The position numbers were made by a program, and so were the translations under genes. A stretch of 64,000 nt of DNA from Lethocerus indicus (Eukaryota > Arthropoda > Insecta > Hemiptera > Belostomatidae), in NCBI GenBank assembly GCA_019843655.1, contig JACDQD010000006.1:26988246-27052245 (forward strand). Reading direction: 5' to 3'. Positions 10,243 to 22,379 of this stretch are shown here, in pieces; within the stretch, counting starts at the first letter, position 1; each line of letters opens with the position of its first letter. The notes below the pieces were generated by a model. That model was given only the letters and a program-made list of their open reading frames with translations, made no database searches and was not told the DNA's origin.

Positions 10243-13200
10243 CGTCTCCCTCCATCGGCTTATCTCAAACTGTTTTTAATCTAACGTTCTCACCGACTAT
10301 AATTTTTCACTTTAAGAGCGGTTTATGCATTTTTTTACTGGGGAGGATTGAATGGGAAAAGGAAAAATTACAGTTACAAAACAACTGAGAAAAAAAAAAT
10401 TACTCCTCATTAGTAGTATACCAATTATAAATAACAGCGGTCTACTGTAGTGACTTTCTGCTTTGAATTCATAACTGAGCGCGTTTTAATGGACGTTCTA
10501 ATTTCTGCTATTTGTAGGAGGCAAAATTTTGTTTTCAGAATATTTCAGATCGCATTTCTCTGAAGTTTGATAATTTATAATTCACTGTGATGGAATTTCA
10601 TCATTAAATTTTAATAAGTGTACAATGGAGCTTATGGGGTGTTTTCGTTGAAATTATAGAAAATTCTTTTACCGGAATTGACCTTCTACAACCTCATCTA
10701 TATGTCCTCGGTCCACACGAAAGAAGCCCCGAAGTTGCATTAATGTTGTCGAGAACCTTTTTCCGTTCCCAGGCTTAGGTTCATTTACCTCTCAAAAGCT
10801 TACTGCTCATCGATTTTACTCTGAGAAAAATTTTAGAAATATTCTACTCCTGTTGGGGGGGGCGGACATCGCGTATTGTTTTACTGACTGTTGAGGCCCC
10901 AAATAGTAGGCTAAATACCGGTCTATATTCTCCCCAATTAAATTGTTAATGGCAATTTCCTATCTGTACAACAGCGCACGACAGTTAGCAATGCCCATTT
11001 TGAATATATTCGATCGGACAGACGCAGAATTCTTGAATCCTTTTCGGAGATTACTAGCCGTAATGCGAATGGTTGTCCGCTCGTTATTCGGTCCGCTGGG
11101 AACAATGCAACTATTACGAGCCCGCTTTACGGCGGACGTCGGTTTAGTTTAATCGCCGATTGTTAATCCGAAGAACACAGAGTGGCGAGGCTCGATTCCA
11201 GGAGTGCCGTGAAAGTGGCACCTTGGAAGGGGAAATTTTCCTTTTTATTATCGTGGAAAAGTGTTCTTCCATTTAACCGCCGAGGCACTTGTAATTGACT
11301 TCCATTTGTACCGAATTAACGGGTAGGATCACCTCCATTGGCTCAGCCCCAGACATAGTATACGGTAGAAACGATGCAATTATTTGTTTTAATTTATAGA
11401 TTTTTTCGTTTTGTAGACTTTCTACCTAATGAAGGGCCGCTGGTATATTTTTTAGTTCTATACTGAAGTGATTCGTTAATTAACATATTTCTTCCCGAAG
11501 TAGCTCCACAACAGTAGAAGGATCGTGCCCAATGAAATATTTTCTATTTGCGGTCATATTTCAATATTTTTGTTCGTTCAAATGCGTCAGAATATTTCAC
11601 ATATCTGTAATATATAAGAGAGACTATCTGATAAAACCCGAAAGGGGAACTGAGAAGCCGAAACAGGCAGGAGACAGGCAATTATATCAGGGCTATAATA
11701 TTTAACAATATAGCAATAAAGGCTCTGTGGCTTAACAGTTCTAATTCACATTGATATAATCTCTGAACACAAATTAGTTTTCCCCGACCGACTGTTTCAT
11801 TCTGAATTATTTCATCAGAACTAATCGTTTCTGTTGCCCGAATGGGACTCCCCAGCCATCAGATCCCTTATCGATTAATTGCCAATTGTAGCTGAGAGAT
11901 TTAATTCGCCGTTTTTATGAAACCTGTCGTGAACTGTGAATTGTATGCGTCGAGGCTTTAAACTAAAGTCTATTAAGGCCTTTATTAAAAATTGTAACGT
12001 GGTCACATAAGGGACTTCATTGAGCCTGGTCTTCGGCGGCTGGACGTGTAACTGTGCGTAACGAGGGATGTACGGTTTGTATACTTCCGGGATGTGTAAC
12101 GTAGACGTGTAACAGGATATGTTACAGTGCTTTGGGGCCAAAGCCAAGGCCTTCTTTCGGGTTCAAAAATCGATCGTTCTGAGCTTCTAATCCGACCCGT
12201 AAGCGTCTCATCTAATACAGTATCAGTTTTCACCCTAAGGCGAAGATTAAGGCTGACAAATAAAAAGCTGTTTCAATATTTAAAATTTATTAGTATAAAT
12301 AAAATGTTGTTGCTTAAGAAAATATTGTAGTTTATCAATATCAAAAAAATTTTTTTTAACTATCAGTGCAATTAATTTGTTCTGAGCTGAAAAAAAACCT
12401 TTCCAGCTAATACTAAATTAATTTTACATTTATTAATTTAGTTGTGTATTAATATTTAAAGACTACAATTTTGGTTGTTATTTAGCGTTACAACTGGAGT
12501 AATATGGTTTTAGTTATAACTTTTTTCTGTGTGATACATTACTTATTGCATCGTAGACCTGTAGGGGATGATGTGCGAGAAGAGGGTGCTCCGCCCCCCC
12601 CCCAGATATCGATTGGTCGTTGTCCGATTTTTGTAGGGCAAACTCTCTCTCCCACTTTCAGGCAACTTCAGACGTCAAATCGTGCATTTCCGCGTCCAGA
12701 AAATAAAAAAAAGGTCGTCGACCTTTTATATCCATTCAGTTTTATTTTTCAAAAATATATACTTCCATCCTTTTGTTTCTCATGTGCGAGTTCGATTCCA
12801 GTATTATACTGAAATTAGGACGAAAAATATCTAATGGAATTCACTTTAATATTTCTACCAATTCTAGATTAGTCTACCAAAAGATAAATTGGTTGAATCC
12901 TGTTTTGAAATTAACTTAAGGCATCTGCTTTTTCCTTACTGTACCTTTATGTCGGTCCCCAGTGAGGCATAATTTAAAATATTGCTGATAAATTAGGAAC
13001 ATTCGAAAATAGTTTTAGTTTCTTCACCAACGATTCCCCGGTTTCTGGCAACTGTAATCTGGCGATTGGTGCGACGTTTCTTTCTGAAAACAGAAATAGA
13101 CTCGTATTTGGCAGTGGCCCTTCTTGGTGGCCTGTTGTCGAAGAAAGCCTGCCAGAAGAGAATACAGAAAGGAAAATAATCGCCATTCGGCGATAGCGCC

Positions 13201-13812
13201 GAGCCGGTTAAGTGCGAATTTTCAAGTGGGCTAAAATAGTCGGGTCCGAATCGGACTCCGCTTCAAGTGCTGATCCCGCGAAGGGCCTCGTTGGAAATTT
13301 TGTTAGGATACAGTTGTAATATTATTATTCAATATTTATACTCATATACACCTTCGATATAGGTTATATATTATTTCTATGGTTAAATTGGTTGCTTCCA
13401 ATATACAGCCCATGCCGTCAGACTTAATAAACTCGAGGGCAAAGCCCCACTATCGGTAAAATGGCCGAAGGGAATATCGGCTTGCAGGTTATTCAAATGG
13501 AGCACAGTCGAGGGCAATATCCGCCAAATAACACCGTTTATTGATCCCGACATACGAGTACTGAATCTGGCTAATTCCGCAATATTGGGGGGGAAATTCA
13601 CTTGTGTGTCTTAAAACTCTAAAATAGACCGGTGTTGGCCTCACAATATCATTCCGGGACGCTGTTGCGACGGTGTGTTTTTTTATTCTAGAAATCAGGA
13701 ATACTATATTAATTTTTTTTTTCAATATCAATAAGAAGTTGGGGCCGTTAGCGTAATTTTTTTACTGCAGATTTTTTCAGAAACAAATAGAGTAATGTGT
13801 CCTGCGGCAATC
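9495..13812. other. Long non-coding stretch
   Basis: Contains a 143-codon + ORF (9578-10009) with no recognisable domain, a CT microsatellite, poly-G/C tracts near 10854 and 12591, and the ordinary AT-rich texture of an intron. No element boundaries were found. Confidence 0.35.
10209..10243. repeat. (CT)n microsatellite
   Basis: A nearly pure CT run with one CCC interruption. Confidence 0.95.
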
Positions 13813-13814
13813 TA

Positions 13815-14027
13815 TTGGGGGTACGAAAAAGTAATCGACATTTTGACTTTGTAATTCATTTTATTTTGCTAAAAAAGAAACTTTAACTATTAATCTACTA
13901 TATATTCACCAATATTATCGACAACTCTCTGCCACTTTTTGGGCAGATTTTCGATTCCCCTCTTGAAGAACTCCTCAAAACTGCAATACATCTTATCAAA
14001 TTGTTGATTAGTTTTGGGTACACCTAA
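13815..14027 (-). mobile_element. mariner deletion derivative retaining transposase C-terminus
   Basis: TA-flanked (13813-13814 and 14028-14029). The inverted ends are TTGGGGGTACGAAAAAGTAATC and GATTAGTTTTGGGTACACCTAA. The minus strand reads GIENLPKKWQRVVDNIGEY and shortly afterwards a stop, which matches the final segment of mariner-family transposases (pattern LPxRWxxVVDxxGxY). The catalytic core is absent, so it cannot move by itself. Confidence 0.9.
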
Positions 14028-14120
14028 TAATTTCCACCTCTTCTTCACCTCGATTTTGGATTGTAAGCGTTAATTTTGAAAGTAGAAATTTGAACGTGTC
14101 ACCGCCCGTATTAATGGTAT

Positions 14121-14141
14121 TTGTGTGTGTGTGTGTGTGTG
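14121..14141. repeat. (TG)n microsatellite
   Basis: An uninterrupted GT run beside the mariner remnant. Confidence 0.9.
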
Positions 14142-17100
14142 AAAACTGGTTAATTCTTTCGGGACAATTGAAACGGGAGATATCCCGTCTGTGTATCGTC
14201 TGCTGGAGAATTCTTTTTTCCACATTACGCGGCGTTCGCCCCGCATAACACTTCGGCTTCCCTGCGGCCGTTGAGAATTGGAAACGTTCTCTCATTTGCG
14301 TGGGAGCCCCAGCGCCGTTCGGGACAATTGTTATAAAATATATATCGAAACGAAAAGTGAAACGCACCGTGGGACAGGTTTAGAAGTGTAATTGTTACGC
14401 ACGAGCCTTCAATTCCGAGAAATAGATAACAAGATCGGCCGGTTCAATTAACAAGGGGCTCGATTGTGTTGGAAATTTTTAAAAACGATTAAAGCGAAAT
14501 TAATAAATAATTTTGTACGCAGCAGCAGCCTGCATTCGGATCATTAATAGTATTGTCAGTTTTTATTATTATTGCGTCGTGAATTCGACATTCGATATAA
14601 TATTTCGCTTCTATATCTCTATACTTCATTTTCGTAGTAATTGATTTAACAGTGGATAAACTCAATCGTTTTTGAGAGTATCGCACTCCGATAACGGTGA
14701 CAGTTTTAATTTATGTCAACGGCACAGCTGTTGTGTCTGCTTCGGTTGTAAGTAGCTAAAATGCAGGCGAATAGAACTGCTATAAATATCTTAAATTAAG
14801 TTCTTATATAATATGCTTTTTGGCTGTCAGAATATATTAAAATGAGGTGAAATCCGGACAGGATTGGTTGGATGAGTGTTGGTGGATGGGAGCAGGTGGT
14901 TCTTCGCTCCAAGTAGGTCCCGGGTTCACTGGGTCAACAGCTTAGGAACAGCTCCGTCGGCTTTATTTATATTTGGCATCTTTTCATACTCCTATCCGTT
15001 TTTTTCACAGATCATTCGTTAAAAATTCAATACTTGTAACCGTAATTTTCCTACGTTTCTGTGTCGTCCATAGTGCTGATATATAACATAGAATTTGGGT
15101 TCTGTTTTTCTAGTTGAATCAATATTTAAAATCAGTCTTAGTCTGGGAGACTCCTCTTCCTTTATATTCTGTACCTAACTTACTTCTGGCGGTGGCGAAA
15201 AGTCGATTTGGGACAAATGCAACAACCTCATCCTACGTACAGATCTCGAAGTCCCGTTTGTCCGCTGTCTCGTCGAACAAAAATGTTACAAATTTGACTC
15301 CCTAATAACAAATCGTTGCGCGTTGATATTTTTGAAAATCAATAAGACCAGTTCATTAAAGTGATTGAAACCTGAGTAAGAAATGAAGCAGGAGGCTTCC
15401 GCCGATAGAATACATTATGAAAAGGCGGGCACAATCTGAGCGAGTTCGGTTCATTATTCAAAGGCCAATGGTTCGGGGCGTCGAACAAAATTGATTTTTC
15501 TCAATTTAATATTCCTCCGTGCTGTTCACCCCGCGCTATTATACAGTCTCGGCGGACGCTTAGCGAGTTTAGTCGGGGACAATGACCTAGGACGAAATTA
15601 ATTACAGTCTCAATAAAAAGTACGATTTCTGTTTTTTTTTTTATAACCGGCCGGAATTGTTATCGATGAAATTATTCGACGAAATTTGTTTCACTCGGGT
15701 TGAAGCACTTGCGCGGGTCGACGGAACTTCGCCAAGTTGAGGTCAGCTAACTGTAAACGGGCACCGAGAGACCTGGAATAATATGCCGCCGGAAGTGGGC
15801 TTATTAGATGCGAGCGGTTGAAAATTATTCAGAAATTAAAGTTGGACTAAAGGGAGACATTATTCAAATCAAGGGATACTTGGACGCCGAATACTGATGT
15901 AATTTTTTTTTTTTGAGTTTATAAGACAGGATGCGTCCTTTCTGCCTTTCAATTTCCTATAGTAGTTTTCTATATTTTTCAAATTATATATCCCAATCAG
16001 GTTGTTGTTCAATTTCTTCAAATGGGGCTCTCTGTGTCCATTTATTGAGTTGCGGAACATGCACTCGTGTGTTATTTTTCCGTTGAAGGATGATTCATAT
16101 TTGAAGCACTTTATTTGTGTTGTTAGCCGATTATTCTGGCACGGGTACAGAATTGGCTGGCGCCCCGAACTCGACCGCTAATGTGCCGTAGGACGTGCCA
16201 CATTGCCCAGTCCTCTTAGCTCAGTTATTTTCCTTCAACGCCAATCATCGTGCGCTATTTGAAAAGTAAATTTTACTTTATCGTGATAAATTTCCTCGGT
16301 TTTTCGGCCGCGCTTTAAGTGTATGCCTCGATAAATTTGTTGAAATAAAAACTTTTATAGTAAATATTACTTATTCTTATAACATCGATGTTAAGTTCCA
16401 TTAAAAACCATTAAAATACGTAATACATTTACAATTAAATCCCTGTGACAATATCCATATTGTTCACCATAAGTTTGTACATAATACTAACACGTGCACA
16501 TAAACGAAAAAATATTGTTTATTTTGCTAGATATTTCTCTTTAATCAAATGATATGATGATTATATAGGATTACATTTTCCAATATTTGTTTTGTATTTT
16601 TCCAGAATATCTGAGAGATAGTCTTTATTTTCTGTTTTTAATTCCCTCCTAATATCGTTCATAATGCGAGAAACAGGTAACAATATTTTTTAATATATTG
16701 AGTTCTGTCGATGATCTGGCAGGTTGTCTTGGTCGGTTTATCCTGCACTTTGAGCGCCTAATTTTAACTATCGCGTCCCAACTGACCTTTCGAACTAAAA
16801 CATGTGCCATATTCGACGTGCCTTAGTTCCACCGGTGTTAGTTATGCGCGTGAACATCATGTTTGTTGTTTAAGCATCGAATGATGACGTGTCTGATCGA
16901 TGATTTTTTTTTTTAGTTTGTCATAATCATTCGGCGATAAGTATTTAAAAGCTGAACGATATCGATTAAATCTCCCAATAGGGATATCCAACTTAAAATT
17001 CGTTAATGATAACGATCTGTGAAATACTCCATTCTCTTGCAGTTCACCTGTTGGATCGGGACGAAATGTGTGTCCTTTGGGGCATCAGGAAACGTTGAAA

Positions 17101-17608
17101 CCGTGAGATTATTCGGTCCTAGAGATATACGTATGGCAGGTTCTGGGCCTTCTGGAAATTTTCTCGTATCGCACGAGAGTGCAATTATCCTTTTTTTCCG
17201 GAAGGAAAAAACAAACTGAAATCGGTCTTAAGTGAGAGAGTTGGGAATCGGATATCTTCCGGTTTTAACTGTATAAATTCGAGCCAATAGGTGGATGAGG
17301 GTGAAATAAATTTGGTGATATCGATGTCTGTCTGGGTTTTAAGTCGGGTTTGTAGCGGAGGCCCGTGGTGGAGTGGCAGGAGCGGTAGGAGGAGAAGGAA
17401 TCGATTGTGGCTGTGGCTGTGGCAGTGGAGGGCGCTGTGCTCGCACTCAGTACCACTCCGACCGCCGTACACGTACCACGCTCCCGCAGTATCATTTAAA
17501 TACCCCAACGTATTTTCGTTATCGATAACAATCGACGTGTCTGTAATTTTACAGAGAGTATTTCGGTTTTTAGCAGTTTTTTTTTTTTTTTTAAATTTTG
17601 TTCTTAAG
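14142..17608. other. Long non-coding stretch
   Basis: AT-rich to about 17330. From 17340 to 17480 it turns GC-rich with GGCTGTGGCTGTGGC repeats and could be a promoter upstream of the next exon. It ends in a T16 tract and TTCTTAAG, a good 3' splice site. Confidence 0.4.
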
Positions 17609-17953
17609 TCGGGTCCCTCTCGGCCCCTGTCCAGGGGTTGGAGGCCGGTTCGCGCCAGAGCCGGTCGAGGATGAACGACGTCCGGTTCGTGATGGAGTTG
17701 AGGGGCGGCGGCCTCGGGGGCGCCAGCTACAACGAGGGATCTCCCGATCCCAGGCCCCATTCCCAGCCGGCTCCCACCCTCCTCCTCCTCTGGGGCCACC
17801 CTGAGGGCTCCTCCTCCCTAATCCTGGACTGGCTGCTCTGCTCCTCCTGCCCGGTCCTCCTCCTATTCGCCGCCCTCTCCGTCCTCTGGCTCTCCTCCGG
17901 CTCCAGGCACACGGCCCGACAGCGCCGCGCGTCCTACCAAGTGCCGTTCAGAT
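17609..17953 (+). CDS. Candidate exon with transmembrane segment (phase 1-1 or alternative first exon)
   Basis: A strongly GC-rich 345-nt open segment preceded by a T16 tract and TTCTTAAG and followed by AGAT|GTGAGT. In the phase-1 frame it begins GSLSAPVQGLEAGSRQ. ATG at 17671 could instead be the true start of an alternative N-terminus: MNDVRFVMELRGGG, then a Pro/Ser linker. A hydrophobic helix follows at about residues 54-74 from that Met (DWLLCSSCPVLLLFAALS core), then basic SRHTARQRRAS with an RRAS protein-kinase-A-type site. Basic residues after the helix predict a cytoplasmic C-terminal side. The exon ends in phase 1 and so joins in frame to 33077-33199. It would add a membrane anchor to some isoforms. 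Family not recognised. A 204-codon antisense ORF is open only because of GC content. Confidence 0.55.
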
Positions 17954-20407
17954 GTGAGTACCGTCAAATATAGACACGGCTTTGGGATATCCTCACTCTC
18001 GAGCTTTCTACATTCTACCGTTATAAACATTCGTATTTAAACTACCGTTGGGATATTACTGTAGGAAGAAACTCCACACCGGTGAGCTCCTCTGTACGGT
18101 TTTTTGGCCTCCCGATTTCTTCTTGTTGTTTGATCGTAAGCTAAACACTCTTCGATTTCTCACCACAACAACAGCACTATCACCGAGTCGAATTCGCATG
18201 TGAAATGCGACTAAGCTCCTCGTTGTATTACTGTGACTGATTAGGACAGAAAATCGTTGTGATAAATAAAAGCACGCTATACCTGTCTTGCGTGCGCTCT
18301 TCTTAACTTAACCGATGTTACCGCTACTTTCGTATAACCGAAATACGCGGTACCGCATGGTACAACGGTTGTAACGTACGGCTGCTTTCAACGCCGGCAA
18401 AAACCCGGATACCGGTCTACCTAAAGATCAGACAACAATGGGGGGTCAATAGACAGGAGGGTGACCTACCGAACCCCTCGAAGCCGTTTCTACAACCCTT
18501 TCAAATTGAAGGGAACCAGTAAATGCGAATATAACATGTTTAGTTATCAACACAGATGTATTCAACAAATCGTTTCACTGATCGTCCAATTTAATTAAAG
18601 TATATTCGGAGATGTTAAATTCGGTTGCAATAGTTAGAGAGTTTCTTCACAGTCTCTTCAGCCGTATTCTGTAAAACTGCAGATTCACCGTCCCTGATGA
18701 AAGTTGTTAGTTCCATTTTAATTACACATCATTGTATTAGTACGTTGGTGTTACTTCGAAATCCATCCGTTATAGACTGTCATTCTATAGGAATTTTCGA
18801 TAGAACTCTTATCCAAGGAAACCGAGGAAGTGGGGCGCGATAACGTGCATAAACCGCTTCCGATCCGAACGTACTTACTGAAGGCCGTTTTTCTGTTTGG
18901 CAGCAAATGTTCACTTGAATTGTTCATATAGTTTGGGAAACGCACGAAGTTTTGTCATTTGTAACCAATTTTGAAGGACGTCTCGCAAAACCATTGGGAG
19001 AATATCATGACTTGTTGTAATATTACTTTAGATTTTATTTATTTGGAAAAACTTTTTTCGTGGCTCTCGGATAATTTTTAAATTTGGACAGTTCTGACTT
19101 TTCCGTCTCGAAAGTTTGCCGAACAATTGCTATATACAATTATTATATTCAGGAATACATACAATACATATTCTGTCGTCGATTCGAATACGCTAAGCCT
19201 TGTTTATACTCGGAATACAAATATGATTCTGACGGGATAAACATTCCCGGGTTCTGTTGCGTTAAACATATTATGATATTTCACTGTAGAGACTTATATA
19301 CTGACTTTTTGCGCTAATCTAGAACTGAATACGATGTCCATCGGGACCGATACTGAAGAGTCGTACAAGGCGAACTGGAGGGGGAGAGCGCGCTCGTCGA
19401 AGGCTAATTTTTATCGAAATTAAGTAAGTTTAAGGCCAACCGGTCTTTTAAATATCCCGCTCGCGTCTTGTTCTCTTTCGAGTCTGCGCCCATTTAAGGA
19501 TTCTGAACGGCCGGTTTATATTTCCGCTGTAATTATGCCGAAATTTTGAAAAAAATAGTATCTAAATTCCTCCAGATAAGTTGGTAAACGGGGCCGAGGC
19601 AGCCTGATAAAAGTTTGGGATTTTGGTACTGAACTAATGAGCTTTTATGAGGCCCAGTTTTAGCTTCTCCAGTGAACTTAGTAATATCAATACCTGGACG
19701 AAACAGACAACTAAACTTTGATAATTTATTTCAGTGTATCACTAAGTATCATTAAGTTTTTACTTAAATCATCTCAAGTAAAAAACATTATTGAACAACT
19801 GCATTGACGAACTTCACTTTGAAGCGTAGTTTCTCGTTCAATTATGAAAAACGCAATCGACTAAAGGTGCGCGTGGGGTCTTTTATTAGCACTGAATATG
19901 CATTATTATTACGTATGCTCTCTCAACCTGATCATATAGACAAACTGACTTACAGTCATTACAAAACTTCGTCTGTACTAAGTGCGCGCGGTCTCTGAAA
20001 TATTAACAGCCTTTTCAACACGTATATTCTTTCCCACCCAATTATCAAAAAGCCAACAGTTTTGAGTAATAGTACAATCTTTGTTTTATTGTTGAATATA
20101 TGTGAACTAACCCGATTCACAATCTAATATAAATTTTATGACTAAAAGTACACGGTTCTCTGAAATACAGTCCGAATAGTCGGTGACATGGCTTCTTATC
20201 GTTCCGATATACGAGATGACTTCAATATTGATTTCTCTAACTAAGTTACTTCCGTTTGGGATGACATCAATATCAGGTGGATCGAAAAAAATTTGTATTT
20301 GATTATGCACTCTACCACGATTCGGATATAAGCCTGAGCGGTTTCTGGATTTCACATTTAATGTAGTGAGAGGAAGACCGGTGGACGATCGTTGGGCCTT
20401 AGTGAAC
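17954..20407. other. Intron-like stretch
   Basis: Begins with the donor GTGAGT. AT-rich, no element or exon seen. Confidence 0.45.
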
Positions 20408-20433
20408 GCTACTGAAGATGGCGAGCAGTCGAG
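20408..20433. mobile_element. Hairpin element scrap
   Basis: GCTACTGAAGATGGCGAGCAGTCGAG matches the inner part of the right arm. The flanks are unrelated. Confidence 0.6.
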
Positions 20434-22105
20434 GAGATGACGCTGAAAATTGTAAGAACAAATTACATCGCAAATCAGATTTTTGGGTCCATTTCGGCCG
20501 ATGTATCGCTTTGTGTGCGGAGACAATTTTCGGGTGGTTCAAATTTTCGATTATTTTCGAAGGCCCACTGGGCTTTAAATTGATGCCGGCCCGCAGGCTT
20601 AATTCCAAGCATCCTGTTCGCCGGTGCGGGGGCGCGTTCCTACTTGAAATCATCATAGCCGACCGAGCGAACTCCAACGTATGCATTAAGCATATTTTCG
20701 ATATTATACGTTGTTAGACAGAACGCTTTTAGAGAAACGGCAACTTTCTTCGATATCCCCATTTCGCCAGTTCGAACACACTTTCGATAGAATTACTCGA
20801 TTCTTCGACTCTGAATTAGGGGGTTTTAATTACTATCCGACTTTTTCGGTGAGATTCTTTTGTCTCTTATTATTTCCTCTTTAATCGAGAGAAAGTCTCG
20901 ATTTCTCCAATACGTGTTAGCACTTATCACTTGCGGCCCTCAGTTCTTTCTGTTTATCACCATTGCACCGATAAAAACAGATATTTTTCGTCAGATCAAC
21001 GTTTCGAAATGACGTTTTCTCTGACTCGTGTGACAATAAATGGCTGGATAGAAATTTTGAACGTACTATTTGGGAAAAATATAGAATATTATTATATTGA
21101 CTTCGTGTGAGATGCATTCACTCGAATGTTTTATCGCGCTCTTCACCGAGCGTGAAATCGCCCACAGAAATCGGATTCAGCTTCGATCCGAATCACTGCT
21201 TTTTTTACGCGTTGCCACTTTTGAATCGGCAATAAAAGTTCCGAAACAAATACGGGCGAGGCCGGCTCGATTGAGATGCTTTATTTTCGGCTATTACTGT
21301 ACCTTATTTCATTAATTTCATCAATTCTTAAACGGTCTTTCTTTCTCAACCTCCAGTGAGACGGAACTACAATGATATCCGGCGGGATATGACTATGATT
21401 TTGAACCGCGCCTCATGACTACGATTACGATTGTAGTAAATTAAGTGTAATAAATTATAAAATTAATGAGAACAGCTATCTAAATGATACCCGCTGGTGC
21501 CGTCAGAGATGGCCGTCCGACCATCATCTCCGGCACGAGCTTTCCAACAACAAGCAATGTAATTAACCGACGCCTAGCGGTTCGTTTTTCGGCCTCAACG
21601 GAGTACCGGCGTCGCTTATTGTTTGTACTTGTTTGAATCTGCAAAATCCCCTCTGAGTGCGTTCAACACTAATGTCTGCGAAAGGTCAGCTTTAAAAGCT
21701 CTGCACCAAACAATGCTCAGTGTATCAGTCCGTAGAAGGCCGACTGCGTAATAAATTCTGCACGTAATAAATAATTTTATTACCTACCAAATGCGTTTCT
21801 GGTTATATACGGTTAAATAATCCGGGAAATCTAGGACAAGAGGAATAGAAATAAATAACCTGGCGTACACAAGGTGTTCCATGCTAATTACTGACTGCGG
21901 GAAATATGTTTTTGTATTCGGGTCAGGAAGGTTTTGCGTTTTGTTAAAATAAATATTCAGAACCCGCCCCTTGCAGTAATGGGGCTGTTGTTTTGATTCT
22001 AAAATTTTTTTTGTCAGATATAAAACAAATTTTAGTTAGGAATATTTCTCCGTGCGAATTTAGATTTTCCTGGCCCCTCTGAACGGTCGTAATTGAAATT
22101 TCAAA
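20434..22105. other. Non-coding stretch
   Basis: No recognised gene or repeat. ORFs here are short and unconvincing. Confidence 0.4.
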
Positions 22106-22120
22106 TCAAAATATTTCACT

Positions 22121-22363
22121 GTAGGTTCGTGATGTTTCTGTCTCCTCTCGCTGGTTTGGTCTTTCGCTGGACCGGTTTCGGCCGCTCGCCATCTTCAGTA
22201 GCGGTGTCAGCACTTTGGACGTTTTTCGGGCGTCCCCACCGCACTGTCGCGAAGATCGCAAGCAGCCGAAACCGGTCTAGCAAAAGACCAAACCAGCGAG
22301 AGGAGACAGAAACATCGCGAACCTACAGTATTCCAACCCCTCGCAGACCGCAAAACAGGTATA
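22121..22363 (+). mobile_element. Hairpin element, loop-deleted, with target duplication
   Basis: The flush left end GTAGGTTCGTGATGTTTCTGTC pairs with GACAGAAACATCGCGAACCTAC. An unpaired tail follows: AGTATTCCAACCCCTCGCAGACC...ACAGGTATA. TCAAAATATTT precedes the element (22106-22116, then CACT) and follows it (22364-22374), matching at 13 of 15 bases overall. Confidence 0.92.
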
Positions 22364-22379
22364 TCAAAATATTTTACAT

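Noticed and set aside
12781..12800. GAGTTCGATTCCAGT, tRNA B-box-like
   Set aside because: No A-box or acceptor-stem pairing at the right distance.
14870..14950. GGTCCCGGGTTCACTGG, possible tRNA-derived SINE head
   Set aside because: No matching A-box, no second copy in the window and no poly-A tail.
17185..17799. 204-codon minus-strand ORF
   Set aside because: Antisense shadow of the GC-rich + exon extended through a T-tract read as poly-Lys.
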